Below, piece by piece: positions 9,701-17,332 of a DNA stretch of 64,000 nucleotides (positions within the stretch are counted from its first letter, which is position 1; each line of letters starts with the position of its first letter). The position numbers were made by a program, and so were the translations under genes. The notes below the pieces were generated by a model that saw only the letters and a list, made by a program, of their open reading frames with translations, searched no databases and was not told the DNA's origin. This stretch comes from Mangrovimonas yunxiaonensis (GTDB lineage: Bacteria > Bacteroidota > Bacteroidia > Flavobacteriales > Flavobacteriaceae), in NCBI RefSeq assembly GCF_000733475.1, contig NZ_JPFK01000003.1, positions 186,001-250,000 on the forward strand. The letters run 5' to 3'.

Positions 9701-10933
9701 CGTTGCTATGTCGCGAATGGCCTCTGTAAGAACCGATCCCGAACCAATGGTTACAGGGTTATACCTGTTGTTGCCATTGTCTGGATATGCGTTAGGTCCC
9801 GCAGTAACAAAGCCCCCGGGTACAGGCTGTAGGTAAAAATTATTTTCAGTAGGGTCTGTATTGGACTCTCCCAAATCCTGAAGCGCCACAACATTTCTTA
9901 CATTTTCTGTTGTATTGTTTCGGTTGGTTACCCAAACTTCTATTCTGGTAATTTGAATGTTGTTGCTAATGTAGGGGTAGTTCTCTAACGATTTGTCGTA
10001 ATTATCCCTAAAGTAATGGGCTAAAAAATAGTGGCGATTTTCGTCGTAGTCTCTTACGTAAAACTCAAACTCCTCTAAGGTACCACCACCTTGTGCGACT
10101 ACCGTTCTGGTATCTGACTTTTGTTCTGAAAACACCCCAGTTATGGTTGTTTTTCCAAACTTAAGCTGTGTTTTTACCCCAAACAAGCTTTGCGCCCCAG
10201 AAATTAACGAACTGTTAAGCGGCATGTTTACGTTACCCACTTCTATTTTTTGAATGATATCGTCTTCTGTAGGGGTGTATTCTAGCTTTATTAAGTTTTG
10301 AAAATCGAAGGTCGACTCGGTATCGTAATTAGCGGTTACCTGCAAACGTGTTCCTACTTTACCCAACAAGCTTAGGCTAATTCTCTGGTCGAAATCGAAG
10401 GTGAAATTACGTCTGTTTCTAGGAGAAAACGTTGGGTTGTCCTGCTTTGTAAACAACACACCCAAATCCATTTCTACCGATCCTTGAGGCACCACATTAA
10501 TGGTATTGCCTCCAAAAATGGTCTCAAACAGGCCAGATCTAACATAAAACTCTGGCAACAGGTTTTTTTGCTCTTCTTCTGTACCTTCTTTTTTGCCATC
10601 GTAAGCATCAACTTTTTCTTTATAATAAGCTTTTAGGCTTTCTCTTAATACAAAATCCTGATACTCTTCTGGCGTTAGGATTATGGGGTAGTTTATATTG
10701 AAATTTCCAACCGTTTCGGTGTAAATGTACCTATCTGTAAACGGGTCGTACGTATATTTAGACTCGATGCTATTGGGATTTGGCATGGTCATATTCCCAA
10801 AGGAATGCCCGGTTTTAGTACTGTCTTGCGGTATTGGCGTTTGCTGCGAAACAGCATAAACACTAGACAATAAGGCTACAATTAACACAAAATATTGCCT
10901 TACTGCTTGGTACGTATGGTTGGTTGTCGTCAA
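3746..10933 (-). CDS. sprA: SprA, type IX secretion system outer-membrane translocon / gliding motility
   Basis: SprA is the giant beta-barrel channel through which the type IX secretion system exports proteins with C-terminal sorting domains, including gliding adhesins. At 2395 aa it is almost the same size as the F. johnsoniae protein. A hydrophobic export signal (YFVLIVALLSSVYAVSQQ) lies near the N terminus. The body is dominated by aromatic alternating strands, for example the IRGGITLRYNFGN terminal strand that would be recognised by the BAM machinery. The first codon appears to be TTG (10933), 7 bases after the ruvA stop; no ATG occurs nearby before the signal, so the start is less certain than the gene. 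Cotranscription with ruvA is likely. The partners gldKLMN, sprE and sprT are not in this window. Confidence 0.96.
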   Translation of the reverse strand: MTTTNHTYQAVRQYFVLIVALLSSVYAVSQQTPIPQDSTKTGHSFGNMTMPNPNSIESKYTYDPFTDRYIYTETVGNFNINYPIILTPEEYQDFVLRESLKAYYKEKVDAYDGKKEGTEEEQKNLLPEFYVRSGLFETIFGGNTINVVPQGSVEMDLGVLFTKQDNPTFSPRNRRNFTFDFDQRISLSLLGKVGTRLQVTANYDTESTFDFQNLIKLEYTPTEDDIIQKIEVGNVNMPLNSSLISGAQSLFGVKTQLKFGKTTITGVFSEQKSDTRTVVAQGGGTLEEFEFYVRDYDENRHYFLAHYFRDNYDKSLENYPYISNNIQITRIEVWVTNRNNTTENVRNVVALQDLGESNTDPTENNFYLQPVPGGFVTAGPNAYPDNGNNRYNPVTIGSGSVLTEAIRDIATAHQGFGTLSGSVNEGSDFGKLENARKLQEGREFTLHPQLGYISLNQRLANDEILAVAYQYTVGGQVYQVGEFANDGIDATAVDNTSAIEIVTNNSLVLKMLKAPVTNVDQPIWDLMMKNIYDTGAYQLSQEDFKLNIFYNEASPLNFITPVSGTPFPAFNGNAMQETTLLKLFHLDRLNYNNDPQANGDGFFDYVPRITVTPQNGKIIFTKVEPFGEYLFDVLSLNNAESYLNTTTYNDNQTKYVYDVLYKETKTAALEAAEKNKFLLKGRYKSTGSDGIPIGAFNVPRGSVTVTAGGRVLVEGIDYTVNYSLGTVQILDEALKASNTPIQVSTENNAVFGQQTKRFTGINVEHKFNENFVLGATWLNLNERPITQKANYSQEPINNHIFGINGNYSTEVPFLTRLVNKLPNIDTDAPSNISVRGEFAYLAPGQPKGTDFNSEPTSYVDDFEGSQNAIDLKSPQSWFISSRPRNLGRTYGQGNEDDNGIQNGFDRALLNWYNIDPIFYGNRKPSDISDDDISTLYTSRVFSEELFPNQDIAQGQSAVINTLDLVYYPEERGPYNFQTTNVDPSTNTLTSPQNSWAGITRAITSTDFEQANVEYIEFWLQDPFQDNPANSGGKLVFNLGNISEDVIKDGRKVYENGLPQDGNVVGVLPTSPSWETVYPQNQSLIYAFDTTGQERTNQDVGYDGYSDNEERQIFTDYAGLNDPARDNYTYFLNTSGDIFERYRQYNGVDGNSPDTFSDTNRGSTTQPDVEDINRDNTMNTIDSYFEYEIDVTPATLNENNPLIADVKASQPRNLPNGQTLTPRWYQFRIPVTEFTDAIGGINDLRSVRFARLYLKEFTETTVFRFGTLDLVRSDWRRYTQTLEENDPNPDDDNTEFSVGVVSTIENEGSYESPPGVEPEELYNNNTVVRQNEQSLLVNVCDLEPQDARAVFKNINVDMRQYKKLRMFMHAEEGETAGLVDDDLVGFIRMGNDLTQNYYQIEIPLKVSPSGTRNRTLLWPVENEISLPLSLLQDIKAKAISDGALSSPTPTFYDVNGEGLSSMPVAEFAALPPAASRDRFHRVGIKGNPNFGDIRTLMIGVKNRASSNKCAKLWYNELRLSDMDNEGGWAAILSMDSNIADFANISATGRKSTTGFGTLEQGPNERSREDVVQYDVVTNVNLGQLLPKKWGMQIPFNYGQGEELITPKYDEYYKDLTLESRIDAANTDAEAEQIREQSENYTKRRSINFIGVRKVKTGDSKPRFYDVENLTFNYSYNKVKHRDFEIENAIDQSVRAGVNYAYNFEPISIEPFKKNDSLFTGKYWKILKDFNINPLPASFTVNTDINRQYNKQRFRDTDLTGQNIGLDDFFRRNYTFDYQYAINYNLTKSLQVNFSASNNNIVRNYFKNDIVVNGEQDPTLDVWDGFFDFGDPNRQYQQLGVNYQLPINKIPVFSFVDATYSYSGEFQWQKGPDLEVEGYSIGHSISNANQHNINASLNMSKLYNFIGLKKKRVARRGSGPTRKISAPSQDNERGNAQKAKKDGSGIVNFGIGLLTSLKRMQINYAETNGTYLPGYLRTPGFIGTMKPTVGFTFGSQSDVRQLAARNGWLTLYPDFNEQYTINRNKQLDFSANLEPIGDLKIDLVGNRIMAENYTENYRVDDINGDLEYQSLTPNTFGNFNISTALIKTAFSSSDEKASEAFQTFRDNRLEIANRLAERHYGTSSFPVNPEDGYPVGFGKGSQAVLLPAFLSAYTGTDAGKISLKAFRDVPIPNWDIKYTGLMKVKWFKDRFKRFSLTHGYRSNYTINQFRSNLNYNDQNPSELDQGGNFKSKMLYSNISLTEMFSPLVRIDMEMNNSIKILAELKKDRMLSLSFDNNLMTEIQGMEYILGLGYRVKDVRIKSKLAGPRKMIVSDLNLKADVSLRENKTIIRYLDLDNNQVTSGQTMWSAKFTADYAFSKNLMGIFFFDYAFSEYAISTAFPQTSIRGGITLRYNFGN

Positions 10934-10940
10934 AATTGTT

Positions 10941-11522
10941 CTATAAATTTTTTAAAGCCTCTTTAATGATGTGCTCCACATCAGCATCAGGGGTGTTTTT
11001 CAAAACTTTATCTATAACACGTTCGGATTGCTTTTTATTAAATCCAAGAACCTCTAAAGCAGATAACGCTTCATCTTTGTTTGTATTGTTTTTAGACACT
11101 GAAAGTTCATCTATATCGTAAACTTTCAAAATTTTATCTTTCAAATCCAAAATTACTCGTTGAGCGGTTTTGGCGCCAATACCTTTAATGGATTGTATTA
11201 AGGCAACATCTTCCTGAACAATACCTTCCTTTACTTGTTGCGGGGTTAATGACGATAGCATGGTTCTAGCCGTACTGGCTCCTACGCCGCTTACAGAAAT
11301 TAACAACCTAAAAACCTCCCGCTCTGCCATAGACGAAAACCCAAATAAGGTATGGGCATCTTCCTTTACCTGTAAATGGGTGTATAATTTTAAGTTTTCG
11401 TTGTTTGGAATTTGCGAATAGGTATGCAACGAAATATTAAGAAAGTAACCAACCCCATTACAGTCAATAACAACATTTGTTGGATTTTTCTCTACAAGTT
11501 TTCCTTGAATATGTGTAATCAT
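10941..11522 (-). CDS. ruvA: Holliday junction branch migration protein RuvA
   Basis: RuvA binds four-way DNA junctions and loads the RuvB helicase during recombinational repair. At 193 aa it has the expected length. The N-terminal OB-fold begins MITHIQGKLVEKNPTNVVIDCNG in two stretches. The paired helix-hairpin-helix elements follow as LLISVSGVGASTARTML and IQSIKGIGAKTAQRVI. A C-terminal RuvB-contact domain ends in EHIIKEALKNL. It is upstream of sprA with a 7-base gap, an arrangement also known in other Flavobacteriaceae. ruvB is present but 18 kb away. Confidence 0.97.
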   Translation of the reverse strand: MITHIQGKLVEKNPTNVVIDCNGVGYFLNISLHTYSQIPNNENLKLYTHLQVKEDAHTLFGFSSMAEREVFRLLISVSGVGASTARTMLSSLTPQQVKEGIVQEDVALIQSIKGIGAKTAQRVILDLKDKILKVYDIDELSVSKNNTNKDEALSALEVLGFNKKQSERVIDKVLKNTPDADVEHIIKEALKNL

Positions 11523-11544
11523 TGGCTATAAGGCGATTGGTTCT

Positions 11545-11552
11545 CAAATGTA
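11545..11552 (-). promoter_or_regulatory. -7 element for ruvA-sprA
   Basis: TACATTTG on the minus strand matches TAnnTTTG and lies 22 bases upstream of the ruvA ATG. The -33 position has ATG rather than TTG, so the assignment is moderate. It would drive the ruvA-sprA unit. Confidence 0.5.
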
Positions 11553-11577
11553 ATAAAATTATTCACATGTCATGCGA

Positions 11578-13884
11578 TTAACTTTCTACGGCTGTTTTGG
11601 TTTGTTGGGCTATTTTTTCTTTTTGCTGCGCATCTATTACCGCGATGGCGGTCATGTTAACAATTTCATCTACGCTGGCGTCTAGCTGCAAAATATGAAC
11701 TGGCTTACGCATGCCCATCATAATAGGCCCGATAGATTCTGATTTGTTAAGCTCCTTGAGCAACTTGTATGTTATGTTTGCCGATTCTAAATTTGGAAAT
11801 ATAAGCGTATTGACTTTTTTACCAGCTAGTTTAGAGAACGGAAAAATATCCTGAAGCATCTCGCTATTAAGGGCAAAATCTGTTTGCAGTTCGCCATCTA
11901 CAGCCAAATTGGGGTGGCGTTTATGAAGGTAGCTTACCGCCTCTCTTACCTTTACGGCTGTTTCTGTTTTAGACGATCCAAAATTAGAGAATGAGGTCAT
12001 GGCCATAACAGGCTCCATACCAAACATTTTCACCACACCAGCTGTCATTTGCGTAATCTTGATAAGATCTTTTGCTGTAGGGTTAATATTAATAGAGGTA
12101 TCGCTTAAAAACATAGGGCCTCGCTGGGTCATTAAAACATTAGTGGTTGCCACTCGTGTTGATCCAGGTGCTAGGCCAACCAGTTCCAACATTGGTTTCA
12201 CCACTGTTGGATAGCTTCTTGAGTAGCCAGAGATTAGGGCGTCTGCATCGCCTGTATTCACCATCATAGCAGCAAAATAGTTGCGTTCACGCATTAGCTT
12301 TTCGGCCGAGTAAAGAGTCACTCCTTTACGCTGGCGTTGCTGCCAATACACTTTTGCATACTTATTTTTACGCGCTTCCTCCTCATCGGATTTTGGGTCT
12401 ATAATAGGCACATCGTCTGCTTCGAACTCAATTTCTTTCATTAGGGCTTTAATCGTTTCCCTTCTTCCCAATAAAATGGGGTGTGCTATGCCCTCGTCGT
12501 GTGCTATTTGTGCAGCCTTTAGCACGTCTAACTGATCGGCCTCTGCAAAAACCACACGCTTAGGATTAAGCTTCGCTCTGTTTAAAAGCAGTCTGACCAT
12601 TTTGTTATCTGACCCCAAACGCTCCATAAGCTGGTTTTCATAGCGCTCCCAATCGTCAATAGGCTCTTGGGCAACACCACTGTCCATAGCGGCTTTGGCC
12701 ACCGCTGGCGGCACTTGTGAAATTAACCTAGGATCGAAAGGTTTTGGAATGATATAGTCGCGCCCAAATGTTAGTTTGGTTTCGCCATAAGCTATGTTTA
12801 CTTGTTCTGGCACGGGCTCTTTGGCTAATTTTGCCAAGGCACTTACCGCGGCCATTTTCATGGCTTCGTTAATCTTGGTTGCACGCACATCTAATGCGCC
12901 TCTGAAAATAAACGGAAATCCAAGCACATTGTTTACCTGGTTAGGGTGGTCGCTTCGGCCTGTGGCCATAATAATATCGTCGCGTGTTTTTATGGCCAGA
13001 TCGTAATCGATCTCTGGATCTGGATTAGCCATGGCAAACACAATGGGGTTATTGGCCATAGACAGCAACATGTCTGGCGACACCAAATCGGCTGTAGAAA
13101 GTCCAATAAACACATCGGCATTTTTCATGGCTTCCTCTAGCGTATTAACGTCTTTATCTGTCGCAAATTCGGCTTTTTGTGGGGTTAGGTGTTCTCTATC
13201 GTTTCTAATAACGCCTTTGCTATCCAACATAACCATGTTCTCTCTTTTAGCGCCACAGGCTTGATATAACCTAGAGCAAGAAATTGCCGCAGCACCGGCA
13301 CCGCTTATAACAATGCTCACCTCATCAATCTTCTTTTCGGCCAATTCTAACGCGTTAATTAAGGCTGCTGCCGAAATTATGGCGGTTCCGTGTTGGTCGT
13401 CGTGCATTACAGGAATATCTAATTCCTCTTTAAGGCGGCGTTCTATTTCAAAAGCTTCGGGAGCTTTAATGTCTTCTAAATTTATGCCTCCAAAGGTTGG
13501 GGCAATATTTTTTACCGTTTGAATAAACGCTTCAATATCCTCGGTATCTACCTCTATATCAAACACATCTATATCGGCAAAGATCTTAAACAAAAGGCCT
13601 TTGCCTTCCATAACAGGTTTGGAGGCCTCCGGCCCAATATTGCCTAGCCCTAAAACTGCGGTTCCGTTAGAAATTACAGCAACCAAATTGCCTTTGGTGG
13701 TATATTTATAAACGTTGTTAACATCTTTAGCGATTTCTAAACAAGGTTCTGCTACTCCTGGCGAATAGGCCAGCGACAAGTCTCTCTGGCTAGCATATTT
13801 TTTAGATGGTACTACTTGAATCTTCCCTGGGGTTGGTTTTGCGTGGTAAACCAACGCTTCTCGTCTTTTTCTTGGGTTACTCAT
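11578..13884 (-). CDS. maeB: NADP-dependent malic enzyme with phosphotransacetylase-like domain
   Basis: The enzyme oxidatively decarboxylates malate to pyruvate with NADP. The 768-residue length is that of the MaeB class. The malic enzyme part (about residues 1-430) has the early motif [12 protein letters not shown], the metal and substrate stretch [12 protein letters not shown], and the dinucleotide fold [15 protein letters not shown]. The C-terminal third (about 430-760) resembles phosphate acetyltransferase and in MaeB proteins acts in acetyl-CoA regulation rather than catalysis. It lies between ruvA and queG and has its own promoter. It probably supplies NADPH and links C4 to C3 metabolism. 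Confidence 0.96.
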   Translation of the reverse strand: MSNPRKRREALVYHAKPTPGKIQVVPSKKYASQRDLSLAYSPGVAEPCLEIAKDVNNVYKYTTKGNLVAVISNGTAVLGLGNIGPEASKPVMEGKGLLFKIFADIDVFDIEVDTEDIEAFIQTVKNIAPTFGGINLEDIKAPEAFEIERRLKEELDIPVMHDDQHGTAIISAAALINALELAEKKIDEVSIVISGAGAAAISCSRLYQACGAKRENMVMLDSKGVIRNDREHLTPQKAEFATDKDVNTLEEAMKNADVFIGLSTADLVSPDMLLSMANNPIVFAMANPDPEIDYDLAIKTRDDIIMATGRSDHPNQVNNVLGFPFIFRGALDVRATKINEAMKMAAVSALAKLAKEPVPEQVNIAYGETKLTFGRDYIIPKPFDPRLISQVPPAVAKAAMDSGVAQEPIDDWERYENQLMERLGSDNKMVRLLLNRAKLNPKRVVFAEADQLDVLKAAQIAHDEGIAHPILLGRRETIKALMKEIEFEADDVPIIDPKSDEEEARKNKYAKVYWQQRQRKGVTLYSAEKLMRERNYFAAMMVNTGDADALISGYSRSYPTVVKPMLELVGLAPGSTRVATTNVLMTQRGPMFLSDTSININPTAKDLIKITQMTAGVVKMFGMEPVMAMTSFSNFGSSKTETAVKVREAVSYLHKRHPNLAVDGELQTDFALNSEMLQDIFPFSKLAGKKVNTLIFPNLESANITYKLLKELNKSESIGPIMMGMRKPVHILQLDASVDEIVNMTAIAVIDAQQKEKIAQQTKTAVES

Positions 13885-13909
13885 AAAAACAGATTAATTA
13901 TGAACTACA

Positions 13910-13917
13910 AAAGTAAG
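13910..13917 (-). promoter_or_regulatory. -7 element for maeB
   Basis: TACTTTTG on the minus strand matches TAnnTTTG and lies 26 bases before the maeB ATG. No TTG is seen at the matching -33 distance. Confidence 0.5.
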
Positions 13918-13934
13918 AATACTGTGGTTTTAAC

Positions 13935-14855
13935 CTAATGTTTTATAAACTGAATATTTCGTTGTAGTCCAGAAAATTTGGTTCGTTTAACTGCCGATTT
14001 TTTAAACACTTTCCTAAAGGTCTCTTCGGTGATCTCTTCCCAATCGCGTTTGGTCATGTCCAGCAGCTCTGGGTGCGGGTTAAACAAGGGTTCTTGGTGT
14101 GGTTTTGAAAACCGGTTCCAGGGGCATACGTCTTGGCACACATCGCAACCAAACATCCAATCGTCCATTTTACCTTTAAATTCTGATGGAATGCTGTCTT
14201 TTAGTTCAATGGTTAAGTACGAAATGCACTTACTGCCATCTACTACGTACGGGGCTACAATGGCTTCGGTTGGACATGCATCTATACAGGCTGTACACGT
14301 CCCGCAATGGTTGGTTGTTGGGGTGTCGTACTCGAGTTCTAAATCGATAATTAGTTCGGCTATAAAAAAGAAAGACCCTACTTGTTTGCTTAATAAATTA
14401 CTGTGTTTACCTATCCACCCGAGCCCACTCTTGGATGCCCAAGCTTTATCTAGCACCGGTGCCGAATCGACAAAGGCGCGGCCATTTACTTCGCCTATTT
14501 CCTCTTGAATAAACTGTAGTAATTGCTTTAGCCTGTCCTTTATTACAAAGTGGTAATCGGTACCGTAAGCGTATTTGGATAGTTTGTAGCTTTCGGTTGG
14601 TTGGGTTTCGGTGGGGTAATAATTTAAAAGCAATGAAACGACACTTTTGGAGCCTTCGACCAGTTTTGTGGGGTCTAAACGTTTATCGAAATGGTTTTCC
14701 ATATATCCCATCTGGCCGTGCTTTTGCTCGTTTAGCCAATTCTCGAGCCTTGGGGCTTCTTCTTCTAAAAAAGCTGCCTTACTAATGCCACAGGACATAA
14801 ACCCGAGGCGTTTGGCTTCGGATTTTATTAAAGCAGAATAATGTTCTTTTCCCAC
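13935..14855 (-). CDS. queG: Epoxyqueuosine reductase QueG
   Basis: QueG carries out the last step of queuosine synthesis, reducing epoxyqueuosine in tRNA with cobalamin and two [4Fe-4S] clusters. The 306-residue length is slightly short of the usual 340-380. The first cluster motif is [12 protein letters not shown] (from C184), the second [10 protein letters not shown] (from about C237), and the candidate catalytic aspartate is D130 in [10 protein letters not shown]. The start codon read here is GTG (14855); the nearest ATG upstream is in another frame. The final residues QFIKH end shortly after the second ferredoxin module, so the C-terminal HEAT-repeat tail seen in some QueG proteins is missing. 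Confidence 0.95.
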   Translation of the reverse strand: MGKEHYSALIKSEAKRLGFMSCGISKAAFLEEEAPRLENWLNEQKHGQMGYMENHFDKRLDPTKLVEGSKSVVSLLLNYYPTETQPTESYKLSKYAYGTDYHFVIKDRLKQLLQFIQEEIGEVNGRAFVDSAPVLDKAWASKSGLGWIGKHSNLLSKQVGSFFFIAELIIDLELEYDTPTTNHCGTCTACIDACPTEAIVAPYVVDGSKCISYLTIELKDSIPSEFKGKMDDWMFGCDVCQDVCPWNRFSKPHQEPLFNPHPELLDMTKRDWEEITEETFRKVFKKSAVKRTKFSGLQRNIQFIKH

Positions 14856-14900
14856 ACATCTAATTTATAACAATCTATATCAATAAAAAGCTTTTCGCAA

Positions 14901-14930
14901 AAAATAAAACTGGTGTACGCACCAGTTTTA
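14901..14930 (-). terminator. Hairpin with T-tract
   Basis: An 11-bp perfect stem (14905-14915 with 14920-14930, loop TACG) is followed on the minus strand by a T-rich tract. It would end any transcript coming from the region to its right, before queG. Confidence 0.75.
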
Positions 14931-14998
14931 TAATGTTTCCGTGTTAAAAATGCGGTTTCTATGCCATCCTATTATTCATGGTTTATGGCACAATACAC

Positions 14999-15153
14999 TT
15001 AATCGATAAGTGGGTTTATGGGTGTAAAAACACCATTTGGGTTTTCTGAGCCAACCCAGGCATGCAATGTCCAAAATAAACCAATATAGCCCATTAGTCC
15101 TCATTCCCAACAAAGCCTTCGGGTGGAATCGAGGGATCTTCTAAGAGGCCCAT
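14999..15153 (-). pseudogene. Two tiny linked frames, possible gene remnant
   Basis: On the minus strand, ATG 15153 opens a 19-residue frame (MGLLEDPSIPPEGFVGNED). Its stop overlaps the ATG at 15094 of a 31-residue frame with a protein-like sequence (LFWTLHAWVGSENPNGVF). The upstream frame can be read back to about 15180 without a stop as FVRVAYLVA. Composition looks protein-like rather than random, but I do not recognise the family. It may be a decayed C-terminal piece of a larger gene or two small peptides. Confidence 0.3.
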
Positions 15154-15270
15154 AGCCACTAAATACGCTACCCTTACAAAATTTAAGCATTAGTTTGCCG
15201 GATTGTTTTTTATTGCTAAACCTCTTTTTGTAAAAGAGTTGTTGATAAATTATTACCGTGTATTAAGCAT

Positions 15271-15298
15271 AAAAAAGCCGATAGTTTCCTACCGGCTT
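15271..15298 (-). terminator. Terminator of the 15324-15857 gene
   Basis: Arms 15275-15284 and 15289-15298 pair with one mismatch around a TTTC loop, and a T-tract follows on the minus strand, 26 bases past the stop of the neighbouring gene. Confidence 0.8.
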
Positions 15299-15323
15299 AA
15301 ACGTTAAAAGTGATGAACAAAGG

Positions 15324-15857
15324 TTAGTGCAATATTCCAGCGGCATCAATTTTTAGGTTTTTTCTTCTTCCATCTTTTTCTATTCTTGCAAAATAGGTTT
15401 TCTCTACCTTTTTATTTTGAAAATAGGACACCTTATAAGTTGTCTTTGCTAAGGTCCACCCGTCATATTCTTTAAAAATGGCATTGCGCACCGCACTTGG
15501 CAAAAAGATGTTGTTGTGTCTTTCGAAAGAGGTTAAGATTTTGCCTTCCTTATCAAAGGTTGCAATAATACGGCTTTTATCACCGCCTTTTTCTTTAAAC
15601 AAGACATCGTAACTTTCCATTTGGGAGTCGAAGACATCGGATTCTTTGATGTCGTAATTTGCAACTTCCCGTTGAAGTTCTTTCACATCGTTTGGGCTAT
15701 TTCTGTCGTAGACATTATCAAAATAGCTCGCGTTAATTGGTTTTAAATTAACTTCTGTTAATTGCACCCCGTAAAAGTCTTCTACAGGCTCTTCAACTTG
15801 CGCCGGCACTTGGCTGGTTAGGCCAAAAAATAATAAACCAATACATAATTTTTTCAT
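15324..15857 (-). CDS. Small secreted protein of unknown function, PepSY-like
   Basis: The 177-residue product has a signal peptide (KKLCIGLLFFGLTSQVPAQ). Its mature part includes a strand-helix pattern with RIIATFDKEGKILTSFE and the later AIFKEYDGWTLAKTTYKVSY, which is reminiscent of the small PepSY-like or beta-lactamase-inhibitor-like periplasmic proteins common in Bacteroidota. Proteins of this shape are frequently misannotated as nicotinate-nucleotide adenylyltransferase, but no nucleotide-binding motif is visible. It stands alone between 468- and 440-base gaps, with its own terminator. The function is unknown. Confidence 0.7.
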   Translation of the reverse strand: MKKLCIGLLFFGLTSQVPAQVEEPVEDFYGVQLTEVNLKPINASYFDNVYDRNSPNDVKELQREVANYDIKESDVFDSQMESYDVLFKEKGGDKSRIIATFDKEGKILTSFERHNNIFLPSAVRNAIFKEYDGWTLAKTTYKVSYFQNKKVEKTYFARIEKDGRRKNLKIDAAGILH

Positions 15858-16297
15858 AACTGATCGATTTTAAGATTAATGAATGATTGATAACCTAAAC
15901 AGGGTAACATCATGCTAACAAGGGGTCTTAGAGAATTAAGCTTAACTCGTTTATCTTATCTTGCTACCGCAAACCAGTTTACTTAGAAACAAGCTGTTGT
16001 GTTTCTTCGTTTTGCCAAGCGACAGCAGTCACTTTAAAACTATGCTTTAAACTATTATGATGGGAAGTGTGTTGTAAATTTAGCTATTAAATTTCATCCA
16101 AACTGTTAACGTTAAACCAATTAATGTTAATTATTTATCAATTTTTACTTTACCAAAAGCTCTGTTTTCGAACTTGTTTTTATCAGGTTAAAAAATATAC
16201 ATTAACATATAATCTGCTTGATTTAACACCGGCACTAAATTAAATAATACACCTTAAAACGGCTTTTCTTTAAAGCCAAAAAAGTTATCTTAGACGT
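15858..16297. other. Gene-free 440-base stretch
   Basis: AT-rich, with stop codons in all frames. I see no convincing open frame, tRNA or strong hairpin. It must contain the promoter of the secreted-protein gene, but no full TTG/TAnnTTTG pair was recognised on the minus strand. Confidence 0.5.
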
Positions 16298-17179
16298 TTA
16301 GCGGTCAATGTTATTGTTTCTAAACACAGATGGCGGTTGGCCAAACCTTTTTTTAAAGACACGGCTAAAATGCGTTAGGTTTTCAAAACCGCTATCGTAG
16401 GCTGTTTCGCTAATACTCTTTGATGTTGTAAGCAAAATTTGCTTGGCGTAATCTAACCGCTTGCTTAAGAGCCATTTTCCTGGGGTTGTTTTATAATGGT
16501 CTTGAAAATCCACCTTAAATTTAGACAAGCTTCTGTTGGCTATTTGCGCAAATTCTGGCAAGCCTAAATTGTACATAAAATTGTTTTCCATAACTTCCCA
16601 TATAGGGGTTAGATAGCCTTTTGAAATGGCATTGACATAAGCTAGAATATGTTTGTTTTTAGGATGGATAAAAATGTTGTAGAGCAGCTCCTTAAACTTC
16701 ATTTCTATGATGCCTTCAGGATGTTTGTCGCCTTCATTAAAATAAGGTATCATGCTTAAATAGCATTCCCTTATTCTATCGTTTAAATATATGTTCAGCA
16801 GCATTTCTTTTGATGGCTTTGGCAAGTCTTTAAAATTAAGAAATGCCCTGTACTCATCTAGCACATATTTAAAATAATCGTCCTTTATATAAAAGGCCAG
16901 TACCTCCCAACCTTTTATATCATCTTCTATTTCCTGATGAAATGCCATGCGCTTTAACATGAACGAAGTGTCCTCGGTGACGGTCCATTCTTGGTCACCC
17001 CGATGAAATGTACGTTTGCCTCTAATAGAAAATACTAATTGGTTATGCGCTGTATATAAACTAACTATTTTATCTAACTGCGGACAGTTATAAAACACAA
17101 ATAGTTGCTCTTTAATACTAAAGTGCTTAAACACCTCCTGATTGGATTGGTGAATTTCGTATAAATTATAAGTTTCCAT
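16298..17179 (-). CDS. AraC family transcriptional regulator (module copy 1)
   Basis: The 293-residue protein has an N-terminal cupin-like sensing half (residues 1-180) and a C-terminal AraC DNA-binding domain with two helix-turn-helix units. These are visible in FAQIANRSLSKFKVDF and ISETAYDSGFENLTHFSRVF. It is clearly paralogous to the two AraC genes at 25241 and 26139: all share NRSLSKFK, YKTTPGKWL and HFSRVFK at the same spacing. It lies last in the FAD-oxidase/SnoaL module on the minus strand and is the likely regulator of that module. The ligand is unknown. Confidence 0.92.
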   Translation of the reverse strand: METYNLYEIHQSNQEVFKHFSIKEQLFVFYNCPQLDKIVSLYTAHNQLVFSIRGKRTFHRGDQEWTVTEDTSFMLKRMAFHQEIEDDIKGWEVLAFYIKDDYFKYVLDEYRAFLNFKDLPKPSKEMLLNIYLNDRIRECYLSMIPYFNEGDKHPEGIIEMKFKELLYNIFIHPKNKHILAYVNAISKGYLTPIWEVMENNFMYNLGLPEFAQIANRSLSKFKVDFQDHYKTTPGKWLLSKRLDYAKQILLTTSKSISETAYDSGFENLTHFSRVFKKRFGQPPSVFRNNNIDR

Positions 17180-17332
17180 TTTAGTTGCTTTAAGTTGTCA
17201 CACCACGACACCATAAAATGAATTATAGCCAAATGCCATAAAGATCTTATCTACGCTTAGGCTAAGTATCAAAAAAAACTACGATATGAAACTCTACTAC
17301 TTACTTAGGGAACAAGAACCATTTTATACGTA

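Larger units (their letters stand above)
14856..15323. other. Intergenic region with two terminators and possible tiny frames
   Basis: This 468-base gap between queG and a secreted-protein gene holds two hairpins (14905-14930 and 15271-15298) and two very short minus-strand frames described separately. I see no promoter with both elements and no RNA gene. Confidence 0.6.

Noticed and set aside
13978-14508. 176-codon plus-strand frame opposite queG
   Set aside because: It is the mirror of a well-supported enzyme with intact iron-sulfur motifs.
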